Source: CAZFLM01 sp964519955 (GTDB lineage Bacteria; Armatimonadota; Chthonomonadetes; Chthonomonadales; CAJBBX01). Taken from it: a stretch of DNA of 64,000 nt. The notes beneath the pieces are model-generated. The model saw only the letters and a list, made by a program, of their open reading frames with translations, was not told the origin of the DNA and made no database searches. Both the position numbers and the translations under genes were made by a program. Shown here in pieces: positions 15,568-24,465 of the stretch; positions within the stretch are counted from its first letter, which is position 1, and every line of letters starts with the position of its first letter. The DNA lies in contig CAZFLM010000027.1 of NCBI GenBank assembly GCA_964519955.1, positions 13,236 through 77,235 on the forward strand. Direction: 5' to 3'.

Positions 15568-17369
15568 TTCGGCGCGAACGTCACCCCGCCGTCTGCCGCC
15601 ACCTTCAGTTGGCCGAGGAGGACGCGGTGGTCGCCGGGGTCGGGGTCGGGTAGGAAGCGCTCGTCCTCGCGGCCGATCTTGGCGGGCAGCCAGAGCCCGA
15701 CCTTGACGTCGAACGCCTTGCCGCGCGCGTCGGTGGGAACGGTGAACTGCACTCCCAGCGGGCACGTGCCGGCCTTGGTGAACGCATCGGCCGGGGTGTT
15801 GGGCGGATTGCCCTGGAAGGCGATCTCGTCGCCCCGCAGGAAGTGGCAGAAGGGCGCGGCGCCGGCGGGCAGCCCGTCGGGCAGGGACCAGTCGAGCGGC
15901 AGGACCCAGGCGTCGCCTCGCTTCTCCAGGGCGCCGGCCTTCACCGCGTAGTCGCCGCGGACCGTCAGCTTGCCGATGGCGTAGCGGCGCTGGCCGTCGT
16001 CGCCTGCGAGGGGCAGCGCGATCACCGGCGTGCCCGTGACGGTGCCGACCGAGACGAACACGCTGTACGTGCCGGAAGTCACGTTGAAGGGCAGCGTGAA
16101 GGTGCGCTCCTGGGCCTTGGCTTCGGCCTTGCCGGGGGCGGCCGGCACCAGCGAGCGCACGTCGAACGCATCGTCCACGAACACGCCGGCGATTCCGCCC
16201 TTCGCGTCCTTGAGCGTGACGATCACGTGGCCGCCCGGGTAGCAGGGGGCGACGCCGGCGTTCTTCCAGGATGCCGCGAACCGCCACGACCCGCCCGCGC
16301 GCACCGACGTCGGCCACGACGCCTCGACGAGTTGGAGCCGGTAGCCCAGGCGCTTGTTGATGCGGTCGATGAGCGCGCGCTGCTCGGTGAGGAACTCGCG
16401 CGGCCACCAGTGGATGGACACGTAGCTGGCGTGGTAGTCCTCGACGCTCTGGAGGTAGAGGCTCCCATCCTGCCAGTTGCCGCGGTCGCGCGAGCCGCCG
16501 TAGTGCTCGCTCTCCAGGATCACCGGATGGTTCGGCCAGAAGCCCTGCGCCATGCCGGCGTGGAAGTAGGCGTTCTTGCCCGCTTGGACGAGGATGCTGT
16601 CGTCGCGCAAGGTGAGGCCATGGGCGCGCGCGTAGTCGATAGCCTCGTCGCCCTGGAAGGAGAAGTCGTCGTTCGCGGCCAGCAGCGTGTGCTTGAAGTA
16701 CTTCAGGTGCAGGCCGATGTGCTTGATGACCGTCGAGGCCGGGTACTTGCGCTGTGTGCTGGCCCACAGGTGCCCCTCACCCCAGACGCCGAAGGAGCCC
16801 ACGTCGTAGAACGCGACTTCCGGGTTGCCGTCGTAGCGCTTGGCGGCTGCCATGATGAAGTTCTCCAGCTTGGCCAGGAAGACCGGGTCGTCGTAGTCGG
16901 GCTCCCAGTACGGGCCCTTGGGGTCTTCCTTGCCCGGCGTGAAGTTGTAGCCCTTGGCGCCGGCCTTGGCGACCCATTCCGGCGTGGCCCAGCGCATCCA
17001 CGACTCGGAGACCGAGAAGCGGAACGCGACCCTCTTGCCCTTGGCGATCCACCGCTGCGCGGGGCCATCGACCACCGCCCAGTTGAACTTGCCCTCCTCG
17101 GGCTCGACGTACGACCAGGGGATGCGCAGGTAGACCACGGTGAGGCCGGGGTACTCGTCGACGGTGTCCGACGGGGCCAGCTTCGAGCCGTAGTTGGCGG
17201 GCACGTTGTCGTAGAAGTGGAACACCCAGCCCATGTCCGGGTTGCAGAGCGCCGCGCCCGTGTCGAGCGGCCGCGCGGTCTCGCGCTTCTCCTGCGCCGA
17301 CGCGGCAGGCTGCGCGCACGCCCACGCCAGTGCCAGTGCTCCGACCATTGCCCATCCCATCGCCGCCAT
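15564..17369 (-). CDS. Secreted DUF4832/GH42-like barrel protein
   Basis: 601 residues with a signal peptide (GALALAWACAQPAASA). Residues 30-330 form a barrel of the DUF4874/DUF4832 type: NPDMGWVFHFYDN, then VVYLRIPWSYVEPEEGKFNW, a beta-galactosidase-like opening, and FYDVGSFGVWGEGH with candidate acidic residues. Two C-terminal beta-sandwich domains follow, the first with ASWPTSVRAGGSWRFAASW, as expected of DUF4832. Family members are associated with polysaccharide utilisation, but the activity is not established. ATG 17369 has GGGAG upstream. The stop abuts the heptad array at 15564. Confidence 0.82.
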   Translation of the reverse strand: MAAMGWAMVGALALAWACAQPAASAQEKRETARPLDTGAALCNPDMGWVFHFYDNVPANYGSKLAPSDTVDEYPGLTVVYLRIPWSYVEPEEGKFNWAVVDGPAQRWIAKGKRVAFRFSVSESWMRWATPEWVAKAGAKGYNFTPGKEDPKGPYWEPDYDDPVFLAKLENFIMAAAKRYDGNPEVAFYDVGSFGVWGEGHLWASTQRKYPASTVIKHIGLHLKYFKHTLLAANDDFSFQGDEAIDYARAHGLTLRDDSILVQAGKNAYFHAGMAQGFWPNHPVILESEHYGGSRDRGNWQDGSLYLQSVEDYHASYVSIHWWPREFLTEQRALIDRINKRLGYRLQLVEASWPTSVRAGGSWRFAASWKNAGVAPCYPGGHVIVTLKDAKGGIAGVFVDDAFDVRSLVPAAPGKAEAKAQERTFTLPFNVTSGTYSVFVSVGTVTGTPVIALPLAGDDGQRRYAIGKLTVRGDYAVKAGALEKRGDAWVLPLDWSLPDGLPAGAAPFCHFLRGDEIAFQGNPPNTPADAFTKAGTCPLGVQFTVPTDARGKAFDVKVGLWLPAKIGREDERFLPDPDPGDHRVLLGQLKVAADGGVTFAPK

Positions 17370-17463
17370 CGTGCGTCTCCCTTCGGCCTGTCGCCGCGCT
17401 TGCGGTTCGCCTTCGGGGGGGCAGAGTCCTTCGGCGGAGGGGGTGGGTTGCGCTGGGCGGCAT

Positions 17464-17577
17464 GGCTGAGAGCTGAGGGCTTAGCCTGACCTATCCATGA
17501 GTCGCACCGGACGGGCACGGAGGCCCATCCCACCACTGCACTCGTGCATGATCCAGGTTAGGGCGGGGAGCTGAGGG
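17464..17577. repeat. AGCTGAG heptads interrupted by the 80-bp CTAG element
   Basis: Short AGCTGAG repeats at 17464-17478 and again at 17570-17577 flank the 80-bp palindromic element, which appears to have inserted into a small heptad array. Apart from this, the 17370-17700 interval holds only the palindrome at 17633. Confidence 0.6.
17482..17561 (-). repeat. 80-bp CTAG-ended palindromic element, copy A
   Basis: 80 bp starting TAGCCTGACC and ending CCAGGTTAG, with the conserved core GGACGGGCACGGAGGCCCATCC near its middle. It is the reverse complement of copy B at 20188-20267 with very few differences. The two copies bracket the first two UroD-like genes and the small gene. Confidence 0.88.
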
Positions 17578-17632
17578 CGCCAGCGCCGATTGCGATGGAA
17601 TGCTGGGCAATCGGAAGGGCGTTTCGGGGTCC

Positions 17633-17646
17633 GCATGGAACCATGC
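17633..17646. promoter_or_regulatory. Perfect 14-bp palindrome, possible operator
   Basis: GCATGGAACCATGC lies 55 bases before the first UroD-like ATG; a half site GCATGG recurs at 17659. Position and symmetry suit a repressor site, but no regulator gene is nearby and no promoter boxes are clear. Confidence 0.3.
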
Positions 17647-17700
17647 ACGGAACGCGCCGCATGGTGCGACACGCCACCGCGCAACGAGGAGCAGCCTGCC

Positions 17701-18861
17701 ATGACCCATCGCGAACGCTTCCGCCGCTTGATGCACTTCCAGACCGTCGATCGGGGAATCCACTGGGACTTCGGCTACCTGACCGAGGCGATGGATCGCT
17801 GGATCGGGGAGGGGCTGCCGGAGAAGGTGGGCAAGCCCGAGAACGGCGACCGCATGGGCAGCATCAGCCGCTACTTCGGCAGCGACCCGACGAGGTGGGT
17901 GCCGGCGCACATGGGGATGCACCCCGGATTCGCGTATGAGCTGATCGAGGACCGCGAGCGAACCACCGTGTACCGCGACGGCGAAGGCAACATCGTCGAG
18001 GAGATCAAGGAGGGCGAGCACACCATCCCGCACATCGTCGACAACGGGCTGAAGTCGCGGGCGGATTGGGCGAAGTACAAGGAGAAGCTGGACGCCGCCG
18101 ATCCTGTGCGGCACCAGTGGGACTACGCCGCGATGGCGGAGCAGTACAACAAGGCCGATGTGCCGGTCATGGTCGGCATCGGCTCGTTCGTCGGATGGAT
18201 CCGGGACTGGGTCGGCGCGGGCAACCTGGGCGTGCTGTGCTACGACGACCCGGACCTCGTCTCCGAGATGGTGAACCACCTGTGCGACCTGTACATCGCC
18301 ATGCTGAAGCCGATCCTGCGCGTCATCGAGGTGGACCTGGCGTGGGGCTGGGAGGACATTTGCTTCAACAACGGGCCGCTGGTGGGGCCGAACCTGTGGC
18401 GCAAGCTGGTATCCGAGCCGATGGCGCGCGTGTGCCGCCTCCTGCGCCAGCACGGCGTCGACATCATCTTGACGGATTGCGATGGCAACGTGCAGGCGCT
18501 GGCGCCGGTCTGGCTGGAGTGCGGGCTGAACGGGCTGTTCCCGTGCGAGGTGGCCGGCAACTCCGACCCGATCCTCCTGCGGCAGCAGCTTGGGCGCGAC
18601 GCGCTGCTCTTCGGCGGGGTGAACAAGCGGATGCTGGACAGCAAGGAGAACATCTTGGCGGAGCTTCGCCGCCTGACGCCGCTGCTGGAGGAGGGCGGGT
18701 TCATCCCGTTCGTCGACCACCGCGTGCCGGGCTACGTGTCCTACGAGAACTACCGCTACTACGAGCGCGAGAAGGTGGCGATGCTCGGCTTCTCGAAGGA
18801 CGACCTGGCGTCGATCGAGCCGCTGCGCGACATGCCGGCCACGCTGAAGTCGGCCTACTGA
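17701..18861 (+). CDS. UroD/MtaA-superfamily protein 1
   Basis: 386 residues. It starts with the family signature THRERFRRLMHFQTVDR and has the later UroD-like blocks: AWGWEDICFNNGPLVGP, then ILTDCDGNVQALAPVWLECG and GFIPFVDHRVPG. In true uroporphyrinogen decarboxylases and MtaA-type cobamide methyltransferases the block before DGN has His; here it is Asp-Cys (TDCDGN). It is unlikely to be the heme enzyme, because three paralogues sit in a sugar-catabolic block; a methyl-transfer or demethylation role is my inference. Start: ATG with GAGGAG nine bases upstream. Ten bases separate it from the next paralogue. Confidence 0.83.
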   Translation: MTHRERFRRLMHFQTVDRGIHWDFGYLTEAMDRWIGEGLPEKVGKPENGDRMGSISRYFGSDPTRWVPAHMGMHPGFAYELIEDRERTTVYRDGEGNIVEEIKEGEHTIPHIVDNGLKSRADWAKYKEKLDAADPVRHQWDYAAMAEQYNKADVPVMVGIGSFVGWIRDWVGAGNLGVLCYDDPDLVSEMVNHLCDLYIAMLKPILRVIEVDLAWGWEDICFNNGPLVGPNLWRKLVSEPMARVCRLLRQHGVDIILTDCDGNVQALAPVWLECGLNGLFPCEVAGNSDPILLRQQLGRDALLFGGVNKRMLDSKENILAELRRLTPLLEEGGFIPFVDHRVPGYVSYENYRYYEREKVAMLGFSKDDLASIEPLRDMPATLKSAY

Positions 18862-18871
18862 GGAGCGCACC

Positions 18872-19918
18872 ATGACCCACCGCGAACGCGTGCTGACCGC
18901 CTGCCGGTGCGGGAAGCCGGACCGTGTGCCGCGGCAGATCTGGCGGCTGCCGGAGGTCACCGCGCGGCTCAAGGAGTACCTCGGCGACCGCGATCTGGAC
19001 GCGTGGCTGAACGAGGACCTGCGCGGGATGGGCTGGGGGCCGACGCGGCTGACGACGGACTTCCAGCCGTACTTCGACCGGCCGATGGAGTGGGACGAGT
19101 GGGGCAGGGGGCGCGTGTGGGACGCCGAGCGGCACTACGCGGAGTACTTCTACCCGCTGCGGCACGCCACGACGGTCGAAGAGATCCACGCCTACCCGTG
19201 GCCCGATCTCGACCAGCCGTACCGCTACGAGCACGTCGGCGACTGGCCCGCCGCCTGCCAGCGCGAGGGGTGGCCGGTCATCGTCGGGCTGGCGGAGACG
19301 GTTTTCGAGATCGCCTGGCAGCTCCGGTCGATGGACGAGCTGTTCGAGGACTTCGCGTTCCGGCCGGAGCTAGCCGAGGCGCTGCTGGACCACATCACCG
19401 ACATGCGCGTCTACGCGGCCCGGCGCTTCGCGGAGAGCGGCGTGGATGTCGTCGAGGTGGGCGACGACGTGGCCATGCAGACCGGCCTGATGATGAGTCG
19501 CAAGACGTGGCGGCAGTGGTTCGGGCCCAGGCTGAAGCGCGTGATCGACGCGGCGAAGGCAGCGAAGCCGGATGTGGTCATCAAGTACCACAGCGACGGG
19601 AACGTGACGGACCTGATCCCGGACCTGATGGAGGCCGGCGTCGAGGCGCTGAACCCGGTGCAGCCCGAGTGCATGGACCACGGGTGGGTGAAGAAGACCT
19701 ACGGCGACCGCCTGGCGTTCTGGGGCGGGTTGGGCGTGCAGTCCGTGCTGCCGTTCGGTACGCCCGACCAGGTGCGCGTGCACGTTCGCGAGGTCATCCA
19801 AACGCTCGGCGCGGGCGGCGGGCTCATCGTTGGCCCCTCGCACGTGCTGGAGACCGACACGCCGATGGAGAACGTGGCCGCGATGGTCGAGGCCATCGAC
19901 GAGTTCGGGGCGTACTGA
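18872..19918 (+). CDS. UroD/MtaA-superfamily protein 2
   Basis: 348 residues with the same N-terminal signature (MTHRERVLTACRCGKPDRVP) and the block VVEVGDDVAMQTGLMMSRKTW. It then has VIKYHSDGNVTDLIPDLMEAG, where the His expected for UroD/MtaA-like enzymes is kept (H before SDGN), followed by RLAFWGGLGVQ and GGGLIVGPSH. It is the most canonical of the three paralogues. It probably acts on a methylated or carboxylated substrate together with paralogue 1, from which it is separated by ten bases with GAGGAG in the gap. Confidence 0.85.
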   Translation: MTHRERVLTACRCGKPDRVPRQIWRLPEVTARLKEYLGDRDLDAWLNEDLRGMGWGPTRLTTDFQPYFDRPMEWDEWGRGRVWDAERHYAEYFYPLRHATTVEEIHAYPWPDLDQPYRYEHVGDWPAACQREGWPVIVGLAETVFEIAWQLRSMDELFEDFAFRPELAEALLDHITDMRVYAARRFAESGVDVVEVGDDVAMQTGLMMSRKTWRQWFGPRLKRVIDAAKAAKPDVVIKYHSDGNVTDLIPDLMEAGVEALNPVQPECMDHGWVKKTYGDRLAFWGGLGVQSVLPFGTPDQVRVHVREVIQTLGAGGGLIVGPSHVLETDTPMENVAAMVEAIDEFGAY

Positions 19919-19956
19919 CAGGGCGAGCGCGTGACGCAGCGATGGGTGGTGGCAGG

Positions 19957-20190
19957 ATGGATGGAACCGGGATCGAGGCGATCGGGCAGGAGGTGCGGGA
20001 CCTGGTAGTGCAGCAGCGCGACCGGTGCCTCTGGTTCCTGCGGCCCGATTTCCTGCCTCAGACGCGCGAGGAGATGCTCATCGCTCTCGGACATATCCGG
20101 AAGCACGGCGACCGCGCGACCTATGTGCGCGCCAGGGAGTTGGCGGATTGGCTCTCACGGAATACCAGCGACGAGTCTGTGGGCTCCTAG
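19957..20190 (+). CDS. Small protein of unknown function (77 residues)
   Basis: In frame from ATG 19957 (an alternative ATG is at 19942): an amphipathic helix (AIGQEVRDLVVQQRDRCLWF), then LRPDFLPQTREEMLIALGHI and RKHGDRATYVRARELADWLS. The pattern of two helical hairpins looks like small helical proteins that bind a partner. It follows UroD-like gene 2 by 38 bases. Its stop codon TAG (20188-20190) is the first triplet of the 80-bp element, copy B. Confidence 0.62.
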   Translation: MDGTGIEAIGQEVRDLVVQQRDRCLWFLRPDFLPQTREEMLIALGHIRKHGDRATYVRARELADWLSRNTSDESVGS

Positions 20191-20267
20191 CCTGGATCAT
20201 GCACGAGTGCAGTGGTGGGATGGGCCTCCGTGCCCGTCCGGTGCGACTCATGAATAGGTCAGGCTAG
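20188..20267 (+). repeat. 80-bp CTAG-ended palindromic element, copy B
   Basis: Begins (C)TAGCCTGGATCATGCACGAG and ends ATAGGTCAGGCTAG, with the core GATGGGCCTCCGTGCCCGTCC. The initial TAG is the stop codon of the small gene. It occupies most of the interval before UroD-like gene 3 and could fold as a long hairpin at the RNA level. Confidence 0.9.
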
Positions 20268-20384
20268 CTGCGACTTGAGACGAACGGCGGACGCGGCAAG
20301 CAGCGTCCCTACATCACCTGGCGCGGCACGTGGCCTCTGCTGGAGGCGCGCTCGACCGGCGACAGTCGACCCGAGGACCATCCA

Positions 20385-21386
20385 TTGAACAACCGAGACC
20401 GTTTCCGAGCTGTACTTCGCTTCGAGAAGGCCGACCGCTTGCCGCGTTTCGAGTGGGCGACGTGGTGGGACCAGACCATTCGCCGATGGGAGGGCGAGGG
20501 GCTGTCCGCGGAGCGGCCCGGCGGCGAGGCCGGCGTCGTGGCCATCATGGAGCACTTCGGGCTCGACCCGGTGTGGCAGGTGTGGTTCCCGATCCACAAG
20601 CCGGGCTACCCGCACATGGCGCACGGTCAGGGACCGGTGAGCGACATGGCCAGCTACGAGGCGGTGCGCGAGTACCTGTACCCGGAGATCGACTGGGACG
20701 CCTGTTTCCCAGCGGAGGTGCGCGAGCGGCACAAGCGCGGTGAGCTGGCTGTCTGGTACACGCTCAACGGGTTCTTCTGGTTCCCGCGCACGCTCATGGG
20801 CATCGAGCGGCACATGTACGCGTTCTACGACATGCCCGACGTGATGCAGCGGATCAACGAGGACCTGCTGGCGTACAACCTGAAGATCGTCGAGGGGCTG
20901 GCGGACATCATCGAGCCCGAGTTCATGACGGTCGCCGAGGACATGTCGTACAACCACGGGCCCATGCTCTCGAAGGGGTTGTTCGAGGAGTTCCTGCGGC
21001 CGCACTACCTCGTGCTGACCGAGCGCATCAAGGCGCACAACGTGGTGGCGATGGTCGACTCGGATGGCAATGTGGAGGCCTGCCTGCCCTGGTTCATCGA
21101 CGCGGGCATCGAGGGGCTGCTGCCGTTCGAGCGGCAGTCGGGTGTGGACGTTGCGCGCGTGCGTGCCGCCCATGCCGACTTCCGCATGATCGGCGCGTTC
21201 GACAAGATGACCATGGTGCAGGGCACGGAGGCCATGCGCGCCGAGTGGGAGCGCCTGCTGCCGGTGATGCGCCGGGGCGGCTTCATCCCGGGCGTCGACC
21301 ATCAGACCCCGCCCGGCGTGTCGATGGAGCAGTATCGCGACTACCTCGCCCTGATGTTTGAGTACACCGAGCGGGCCTGCTCCTAG
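20385..21386 (+). CDS. UroD/MtaA-superfamily protein 3
   Basis: 333 residues, starting NNRDRFRAVLRFEKADRLPR. Later blocks are EPEFMTVAEDMSYNHGPMLS, MVDSDGNVEACLPWFIDAG and GGFIPGVDHQTPPGVSMEQY. As in paralogue 1, the residue before SDGN is Asp instead of His. Start codon TTG 20385, chosen because GAGGA sits eight bases upstream and the family signature begins immediately. It is the first gene of a tight block continuing with the GH123-like enzyme 40 bases downstream and the ABC importer. Confidence 0.83.
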   Translation: MNNRDRFRAVLRFEKADRLPRFEWATWWDQTIRRWEGEGLSAERPGGEAGVVAIMEHFGLDPVWQVWFPIHKPGYPHMAHGQGPVSDMASYEAVREYLYPEIDWDACFPAEVRERHKRGELAVWYTLNGFFWFPRTLMGIERHMYAFYDMPDVMQRINEDLLAYNLKIVEGLADIIEPEFMTVAEDMSYNHGPMLSKGLFEEFLRPHYLVLTERIKAHNVVAMVDSDGNVEACLPWFIDAGIEGLLPFERQSGVDVARVRAAHADFRMIGAFDKMTMVQGTEAMRAEWERLLPVMRRGGFIPGVDHQTPPGVSMEQYRDYLALMFEYTERACS

Positions 21387-21426
21387 CCCCGGGCCTCGTC
21401 TGGCCCATCCACGGGAACGGAATCCG

Positions 21427-24400
21427 ATGAACCTACCAGCCTGGGCGTCGGCTTGCGGCGCCGCACTCGTCTGCACGCTCGCTGTCCGCACGGAGGCGCA
21501 GATGCCTGCACCCAAGCCCACCGTTGCCCTGCCGCCCTACTCAGTCGCCAAGCAGCTCTGGCCCGTGGAGCGCGGCCACCACCGCGCCCTCGTTCAGGTG
21601 GCAGCCAAGGCCGATGCCGTCCGGGCGCACATTCCGTGGCGCCGCCGCGACTCTGATCCCGGCGCAAAGGACGTCGTCGTCATCGAGAGCGCGACCGGCA
21701 AGCGCGTCGCCAACGTAGCCCGTGTCGACATCCGCCGCGAGTACGGCGACATCGTGTTCCAGGCCAAACAGGCGGGGCAGTACGAGGTCTACTACCTGCC
21801 CTACGCGCCGGAGCCGACGCAGTACTACTACGGCAAGGGCTACACGCCGCCCTCGGACACCGCCGACGCCGCGTGGCTGGCCTCGCACGGTCTCACGCCC
21901 GAGGCGATCGCCACCGGCGGCTGGCGGTCGCTGCCCGAGGCTGCGGTGACGGGTTTCGAGGCGCGCACCGAGTTCGACAGCTTCTACCCGATGGAGGTTG
22001 TGGCCAGCGCCGACGAGGTGGCCGGGCTGGTCGCGGCGCACCCCCAGCCGTATCTGCTGTTCCCCGAGGACCGCAAGCTGCCCATCCGGATGGCTGCCGA
22101 CGTACCGGTGCGATGGGTACAGAACGGGCCATCGGCCGAGTTCAGCGGGCAGGCGTTGCGCAACGAGTACTACGCCTTTCAGATCGGCGTGTTCGCGTCG
22201 AGGGGACCGCTCGCGGACGTGAAGACGGTGTTCTCGGACTTGCGCGCGGCGACGGGCACGGCGAAGATCCCGGCATCCGCGCTGCGCTGCTTCAACCTCG
22301 GCGGCGTGGACACGAACGGCCATGCGTTCACGAAGCGGGTCGATGTGCCTCAGGGCAAGGTGCAGGCGCTGTGGTTCGGCGTCGACGTGCCGGAGAAGAT
22401 CGCACTGGGTGAATACGCCGGCAGCGTGACGATCTCCGCGGAGGGGGCGCCCGCGACGAAGGTGGCGGTTCGGCTCACGGTGGGGGCGGGGGCGCTCGCG
22501 GATCGTGGCGACAGCGAGACGTGGCGTCACTCGCGGCTGCGCTGGCTGGACTCGTCCGCAGGCATCGACGACGAGGTGGTCGCGCCCTACACGCCGCTGA
22601 AGGTGTCCGGCCGCACGGTGTGGTGCCTGGGACGGGCGGTGCGCTTCGGGGCGGACGGGCTGCCCGCGAGCATCAAGGCCGGAACCACCGAGGTGCTGGC
22701 GGCGCCGGTGCGGTTCGTGGTGGAGACCGGCGCCGGGGCGCTCGCCTTCAGGCCCGGCAGGGCCGCCATCGTGAAGCAGGCGCCCGGCGTCGTGTCGTGG
22801 GCCGCCAGCAGCCAGGCGCCCGGTGCATCGCTGGAGTGCCGGGCGGAGATGGAGTTCGACGGTCATGTGCTCTATCGGCTGACCCTGAAGGCGGCCGAGG
22901 CTCTCCACTTCACTGATCTGCGCTTGGAGCTGCCGATCGAGCCCAAGGTGGCGAAGTACTTCATGGGCGCGGGGCGCAAGGGGTGTGCGCTGCCGCTCGG
23001 CTACGACTGGCGGTGGACAGGCCCGTACGACAGCTTCTGGATCGGCGACGTGCCTGCGGGCATCCACTGCGAGCTGCGCGGCGGCGCGTACAACGGGCCC
23101 CTGCTGAATCTGTTCCATCCCGCTCCGCCGGCCACGTGGGGCAACGGTGGGAAGGGCGGCGTGCGGCTGGAGGAGTCCGGCGGCGCTGTGGTGGCGAAGG
23201 CGTACTCAAGTGTACGTGACTTAGACGCAGGTGAGTCAATCACGTTTGAGTTCGCGCTCATCGTCACGCCGCAGAAGCCGCTGGATACCGCCAGGGCATT
23301 CCACTACCGCTACTACCACGGCGGCGACAAGCCGATCGTCGACCAGAACTCGATCGACTCCGGCGTGAACGTCATCAACGTCCACCACGCGAACTCGGTG
23401 AACCCCTACATCAACTACCCGTTCCTGGCGACGGAGAAGCTGACCGCCCTCGTGCGCGAGTGGCAGGCCAGGAGCATGAAGGTCAAGCTCTACTACACGG
23501 TGCGGGAGCTGACCAACTACGTGACCGAGCTGTGGGCGCTGCGGAGCCTGGGGCGCGAGGTGCTGGACGGCGGCCCGGGCGGCGGGTTCACGTGGTTGCG
23601 CGAGCATCTGGTGGACAACTACACGTCGCAGTGGTACGTGCCCTACCCGGATGGGACCGCCGATGCCGCGCTGCTGACGAGCGGCGAGTCGCGTTGGTAC
23701 AACTACTACATCGAGGGGCTGGCGTGGCTCGTGCGCAACATCGGCATCGATGGGCTGTACCTGGATGACGTCTCCTACGACCGGCGCATCCTGAAGCGCA
23801 TGCGCAAGGTGATGGAGAAGGCCAGGCCCGGCTGCATGATGGACCTGCACTCCAACACGGGCTTCTCCATCGGTCCCGCCAACCAGTACGCCGAGTTCTT
23901 CCCCTATGTGGACAAGGTCTGGTTCGGCGAGAGCTTCCGCTACAACGAGGAATCGCCGGACTACTGGCTGACGGAGGTCTCGGGCATTCCGTTCGGCGTG
24001 ATGGGTGAGATGCTGCAGAGCCCCACGAACGTGTACCGCGGCATGGTGTACGGCATCACGAATCGCCTGGTGTGGGATGCGGCGGAGGGCGGCGGCGAGC
24101 CCCGGCCGCTCTACCGGCTGTGGGACTCGTTCGGCATCGAGCAGGCCACGATGCGCGGGTACTGGGACGAGCGCTGCCCGGTGCGCGTGGATCGCGACGA
24201 CGTGAAGGCGACGGCGTACGTGCGGAAGGGCAAGGCGCTGATCGCGCTCGCGAGTTGGGCGCCGTCCGCGGTCGATGTCCACCTCACGATCGACTACAAG
24301 GCGCTGGGCATCGATCCGGCCAAGGCGGTGCTGCGCGCGCCCGCGGTTCGCGACTTCCACGAGGCGGCGGAGTTCGCCCCGAGCGGCCCGGTCCGCGTCG

Positions 24401-24465
24401 AGCCTCTCAAGGGGTGGCTGCTGATCGTCGAGGAGCGGAAGGAATCGGGCCGGAAGCGTGAGTAG
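21427..24465 (+). CDS. Large secreted GH123-like/DUF6067 multidomain glycoside hydrolase
   Basis: 1012 residues with a signal peptide (ACGAALVCTLAVRTEA). The first 370 residues are beta-rich with NEYYAFQIGVFASRGPL, a pattern of the GH123 N-terminal/DUF6067 domain. A beta-sandwich follows, then from about 600 a barrel: VNVINVHHANSVNPYINYP, then LVREWQARSMKVKLYYTVRE, IGIDGLYLDDVSYDRR (likely catalytic Asp pair) and MMDLHSNTGF. The C-terminal domain has VDVHLTIDYKALGID. The substrate is unknown; N-acetylgalactosamine-containing glycans are the family's usual target. Its stop overlaps the start of the binding-protein gene. Confidence 0.8.
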   Translation: MNLPAWASACGAALVCTLAVRTEAQMPAPKPTVALPPYSVAKQLWPVERGHHRALVQVAAKADAVRAHIPWRRRDSDPGAKDVVVIESATGKRVANVARVDIRREYGDIVFQAKQAGQYEVYYLPYAPEPTQYYYGKGYTPPSDTADAAWLASHGLTPEAIATGGWRSLPEAAVTGFEARTEFDSFYPMEVVASADEVAGLVAAHPQPYLLFPEDRKLPIRMAADVPVRWVQNGPSAEFSGQALRNEYYAFQIGVFASRGPLADVKTVFSDLRAATGTAKIPASALRCFNLGGVDTNGHAFTKRVDVPQGKVQALWFGVDVPEKIALGEYAGSVTISAEGAPATKVAVRLTVGAGALADRGDSETWRHSRLRWLDSSAGIDDEVVAPYTPLKVSGRTVWCLGRAVRFGADGLPASIKAGTTEVLAAPVRFVVETGAGALAFRPGRAAIVKQAPGVVSWAASSQAPGASLECRAEMEFDGHVLYRLTLKAAEALHFTDLRLELPIEPKVAKYFMGAGRKGCALPLGYDWRWTGPYDSFWIGDVPAGIHCELRGGAYNGPLLNLFHPAPPATWGNGGKGGVRLEESGGAVVAKAYSSVRDLDAGESITFEFALIVTPQKPLDTARAFHYRYYHGGDKPIVDQNSIDSGVNVINVHHANSVNPYINYPFLATEKLTALVREWQARSMKVKLYYTVRELTNYVTELWALRSLGREVLDGGPGGGFTWLREHLVDNYTSQWYVPYPDGTADAALLTSGESRWYNYYIEGLAWLVRNIGIDGLYLDDVSYDRRILKRMRKVMEKARPGCMMDLHSNTGFSIGPANQYAEFFPYVDKVWFGESFRYNEESPDYWLTEVSGIPFGVMGEMLQSPTNVYRGMVYGITNRLVWDAAEGGGEPRPLYRLWDSFGIEQATMRGYWDERCPVRVDRDDVKATAYVRKGKALIALASWAPSAVDVHLTIDYKALGIDPAKAVLRAPAVRDFHEAAEFAPSGPVRVEPLKGWLLIVEERKESGRKRE

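Noticed and set aside
17701..21386. Heme biosynthesis (hemE) cluster
   Set aside because: Three paralogues with altered site residues, no other heme genes, and glycan-degradation partners.
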